Source: a virus. Taken from it: a stretch of DNA of 24,423 nt. The notes beneath the pieces were generated by a model. It ran no database searches and was not told the DNA's origin. It saw only the letters and a program-made list of their open reading frames with translations. Each line of letters begins with the position of its first letter. The first letter of the stretch is position 1. The stretch is from IMG/VR virus record IMGVR_UViG_3300013285_000077, positions 1 through 24,423 of that record, one strand, 5' to 3'. Positions 22,450 through 24,423 of the stretch are shown piece after piece. The position numbers and the translations under genes were made by a program.

Positions 22450-22784
22450 TATATTTGTGTAATTTGTGGGGTTACTGTTACAATTCCTTCCACCACTCTA
22501 GTCTTAGATCCTGATGGAGAAGATATCTCAACGTCGTAAAGCCATCTCCCTGCGGGAATGGCACTGGATTGTGTTCCTGTTAACTGTAAACGAACTTTAC
22601 CATTTACAGCATCATAAATTGAGGAACTAAAGTTGTAGCTGGTGCTGGAAGTATACGACTTTCTCATCTGAGAAGCCACAGTATATCCAGTTAAATTTAG
22701 AGCCTGTCCTGTTGTCGCCGAGACTGTGATTATATTGCTATAATCTGCTCCTGCGTCTACGAAGAGATTGCTGATCGTCGCCAT
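22449..22784 (-). CDS. Small beta-rich baseplate/tail protein resembling the BppU N-terminal domain, 111 aa
   Basis: The pattern DAGADYSNIITV, LNLTGYTVASQMRKS, GKVRLQLTGTQSSAIPAGRW, LYDVEI and a final VEGIVTVTP fits the small beta-sandwich domain at the N-terminus of BppU-type baseplate upper proteins. Here it is a stand-alone protein of about the domain length. It is the first gene behind an exact late promoter and leads the fibre cluster, so a structural attachment role is likely. The family link is by pattern memory and needs a profile search. Confidence 0.72.
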   Translation of the reverse strand: MATISNLFVDAGADYSNIITVSATTGQALNLTGYTVASQMRKSYTSSTSYNFSSSIYDAVNGKVRLQLTGTQSSAIPAGRWLYDVEISSPSGSKTRVVEGIVTVTPQITQI

Positions 22785-22817
22785 TTTTGAATCCCAATCA
22801 TTATTCTTATACCTCTT

Positions 22818-22825
22818 TATTTATA
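22818..22825 (-). promoter_or_regulatory. T4-type late promoter, exact TATAAATA, driving the fibre cluster
   Basis: The minus strand reads ATCTTATAAATAAAGAGG, 33 bases before the ATG of the 111-aa gene and 16 bases beyond the PP-loop gene stop. The exact consensus at the head of a virion gene set supports late control. Confidence 0.8.
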
Positions 22826-22841
22826 AGATATGCAAGTTGGG

Positions 22842-23876
22842 TTATGCAAGGATATTTTCACCATTAGAGAGGAGAAATAGCCAAGTAGGATCTACCATTC
22901 CGTAGCTGGATATTAATTTAGATTTATTATCAGCGTAGTGATTTTCGCCAAACAAATCAGATAATATTTCTCTCATTTGCCATCTATGGGTATTTGCATT
23001 TCCTTTTATCTTAGTAAAGGGTTCTTTTGTATTAATTGCCCATTCCTGAAACTGTTCTGTATCAAAGAATGCCATAATTTTTTCTGCTTTACATTTTTCT
23101 ATGACAATTTTGTGTTCATATAAAGCAGTATACCAATCTAAATTAAAAATACAATACCATCGTAGATCTGCAACAGTCTCAATAGGTTTTGGGCTGTTCT
23201 TAATCATTGGGTCAAAAAACTCTAGTAATTCTGGATCTATATTTCGTTCATATGACTCATATATGGTCTCTTTTGTTCCTAATGTGTGGTGGAACATCGC
23301 TGGTCCACCAGTTGCAAACATATTATCTGTTGGACCAAATAGCTGATTACCACCCATCCCACTAACATATAATGCGTCATCATTATATTTAAAATCAGTC
23401 CCTGCTGCAACATTAATATTATAATGGAACATATGTTTTAATTTCCTATCAAACATATCTCCAGACTCAATAATAGAATTATAAGTTCCCTCTATTCTAA
23501 CTTGAGATTTATCATTCGCGAAATAATATAACATCAATAGGATATATGTGCTATCAATGCCACCAGACCAAAGAACATTAATAGGTTTCCCTGTTGCAAG
23601 AAGCTGCTTACACCTAAGTTCAGTAATCTCAAAGAAAGATAAGTTATAATTTTCTATCTTTTTAAGCATTGGATGCGCAGTTAAATCCATATTTAAGAAA
23701 TGGGGTAAATGCCCAGATCTATCAAAAACTGCGTTATGTTTGTTTAACCCAAATTTACTATAATTGTCAAACAAGGCATCATTATAGTTGGGTGATAAAA
23801 ATTTAGATAATACCATTTTATCAGCATCTATAACGTGTGATACCAAATGCACATTGTAATATAATATTTTTTTCAT
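22842..23876 (-). CDS. Asparagine-synthase-like PP-loop ATP pyrophosphatase, 344 aa
   Basis: The segment INVLWSGGIDSTYILL (residues 99-114) holds the PP-loop SGGxDS at 104-109, which binds ATP pyrophosphate in asparagine synthase B, GMP synthase and tRNA-modifying relatives. A later GMGGNQLFGP (173-182) resembles the G-D/N-E/Q-LFGG loop of asparagine synthases. This favours the AsnB synthetase domain over other PP-loop families. The glutaminase domain with its Cys2 nucleophile is absent; residues 1-95 form a different N-terminal region. It may therefore use ammonia or another amine, or modify a macromolecule. It lies between a terminator and the fibre promoter, isolated from both neighbours. 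The ribosome site is GAGAG. The exact reaction cannot be named. Confidence 0.82.
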   Translation of the reverse strand: MKKILYYNVHLVSHVIDADKMVLSKFLSPNYNDALFDNYSKFGLNKHNAVFDRSGHLPHFLNMDLTAHPMLKKIENYNLSFFEITELRCKQLLATGKPINVLWSGGIDSTYILLMLYYFANDKSQVRIEGTYNSIIESGDMFDRKLKHMFHYNINVAAGTDFKYNDDALYVSGMGGNQLFGPTDNMFATGGPAMFHHTLGTKETIYESYERNIDPELLEFFDPMIKNSPKPIETVADLRWYCIFNLDWYTALYEHKIVIEKCKAEKIMAFFDTEQFQEWAINTKEPFTKIKGNANTHRWQMREILSDLFGENHYADNKSKLISSYGMVDPTWLFLLSNGENILA

Positions 23877-23888
23877 AATCTCTCAAAA

Positions 23889-23911
23889 TAAAAAAGGGAG
23901 CCGAAGCTCCC
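23889..23911 (-). terminator. Rho-independent terminator after the DctP-like gene, UUCG tetraloop
   Basis: On the minus strand GGGAGC, TTCG and GCTCCC form six perfect pairs with a stable tetraloop, followed by TTTTTTATTTT. It lies 25 bases past the solute-binding protein stop and 13 bases before the PP-loop ATG. It closes the upstream transcript. Confidence 0.93.
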
Positions 23912-23914
23912 TAA

Positions 23915-23922
23915 TATTTAGT
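23915..23922 (-). promoter_or_regulatory. Possible late-promoter octamer ACTAAATA between the DctP-like gene and its terminator
   Basis: The minus strand reads GTGACTAAATATTAGG. It would start RNA almost inside the terminator hairpin, so the PP-loop gene would have the UUCG hairpin at the very 5' end of its mRNA. It keeps only the TAAATA core, so the call is weak. Confidence 0.35.
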
Positions 23923-23935
23923 CACTAAATTTTAA

Positions 23936-24423
23936 TTAGTGTAACTGAATCTTCTGAACCAATCCTGGAGTGAAGTAATCAGCGAATTTATCATATACTT
24001 TAGAAGTAAGAGATTTAAATTTAATTTCTTCTTCGGCAGACATACGAACAACTTCAACACCTTTGGCTTCACACTCTGCAAGAATGTTAGGAATACCAGC
24101 AACAGATTCACGACGCTCTTTACGAGCAGCATTGAAAGCAGCAGTTGCCATAATTTCTTGAGTTTTAGCATCGAACTGTTTGAAGAAATCTTGATTAACA
24201 ATAATAGAAGTCAAGAACAAGCTGTGAGCAGTGTCATTAACAACTTTAAATGATTCATTCTGTTGTAGTGGGAAAATACGAACATATGTAGATTCACCAG
24301 CAGAGATTAAACCAGCATCAGCAGCTTGATTCATTTCTTCAAGAGCAATATCCTTATTTGGTAATGCGCCAAGAAGTTTAAAAGTCTCAACAGCAACTGG
24401 GCTACGAGAAGTGCGAACTGATT
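23936..24423 (-). CDS. dctP: TRAP-transporter solute-binding protein, DctP family (partial, N-terminus beyond the right edge)
   Basis: The frame is open to the window edge, giving the C-terminal 161 residues of a protein family usually about 330 long. DctP signs in order are VRTSRSPVAVETFKLLGALP (ligand-site Arg and lobe-2 start), LEEMNQAADAGLI (the E-x-x-x-A-L-x-x-G element), ESFKVVNDTAHSLFL with the conserved His, IIVNQDFFKQFDAKTQEIM and a following AA-x-x-A-x-x-ER helix. The family normally reads G-V-(V/I)-D-G-x-E; here it is GLISAGE, so the Asp is replaced. In bacteria this periplasmic protein delivers organic acids or related solutes to a DctQM permease. Signal peptide and lobe 1 lie outside the window. 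A terminator directly follows the stop, so no permease gene follows it. Confidence 0.85.
   Translation of the reverse strand, partial: SVRTSRSPVAVETFKLLGALPNKDIALEEMNQAADAGLISAGESTYVRIFPLQQNESFKVVNDTAHSLFLTSIIVNQDFFKQFDAKTQEIMATAAFNAARKERRESVAGIPNILAECEAKGVEVVRMSAEEEIKFKSLTSKVYDKFADYFTPGLVQKIQLH

Noticed and set aside
23932-24201. 89-codon minus-strand frame overlapping the DctP-like gene
   Set aside because: It is Leu/Lys-rich in the alternative frame, whereas the other frame gives clear DctP motifs.

Overview
This window is a block of late (virion) genes from a tailed phage of the T4-like myovirus group. All supportable genes are on the minus strand, so transcription runs from high to low coordinates. 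The core genes follow the T4 order 13-14-15-17-18-19-20-67/68-21-22-23. The base composition is AT-rich. The sheath and neck proteins carry added beta-repeat domains, the tail-fibre genes are rich in Thr, Ala and Gly repeats, and two host-like metabolic genes are present. This looks like the marine or freshwater relatives of T4 that infect cyanobacteria, SAR11 and similar oligotrophs, rather than enteric phages. A TRAP-transporter binding protein gene hints at a heterotrophic proteobacterial host, but the host cannot be settled from this window.

Layout in transcription order (right to left). At the right edge is the C-terminal half of a DctP-type solute-binding protein, closed by a UUCG-loop terminator. 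Next come an asparagine-synthase-like PP-loop protein and an exact T4-type late promoter. A tail/fibre cluster follows: a BppU-like small protein, a small adaptor-like protein, an 890-aa repeat fibre, a 212-aa fibre-like protein, a 958-aa structural protein with HGL repeats, and an 830-aa repeat fibre. Then come the neck and tail-completion genes 13, 14 and 15 and the large terminase 17. Tail sheath (18) and tail tube (19) follow, each behind a late-promoter-like octamer. The head module comes after: portal 20, a 67-like core protein, a 68-position protein, an unknown 142-aa protein, protease 21, scaffold 22 and major capsid 23. A second UUCG terminator follows gene 23. The left edge cuts a tail-tube-like structural gene.

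The genes work together as follows. Proteins 20, 22, 67/68, 21 and 23 build and mature the prohead. Gp17 packages DNA through the portal. Gp13, gp14 and gp15 close the head and the tail. Gp18 and gp19 form the contractile tail. The right-hand cluster probably supplies host-recognition fibres and their attachment pieces. The PP-loop enzyme and the DctP protein do not belong to virion assembly and are candidate auxiliary metabolic genes.

Genes are tightly packed, often overlapping by 1 to 4 bases, and no gene-free stretch exceeds about 80 bases. No tRNA, CRISPR, insertion sequence, integrase or origin was seen, and no plus-strand gene is supported. The usual small-terminase gene (16) is not in its T4 position between 15 and 17.
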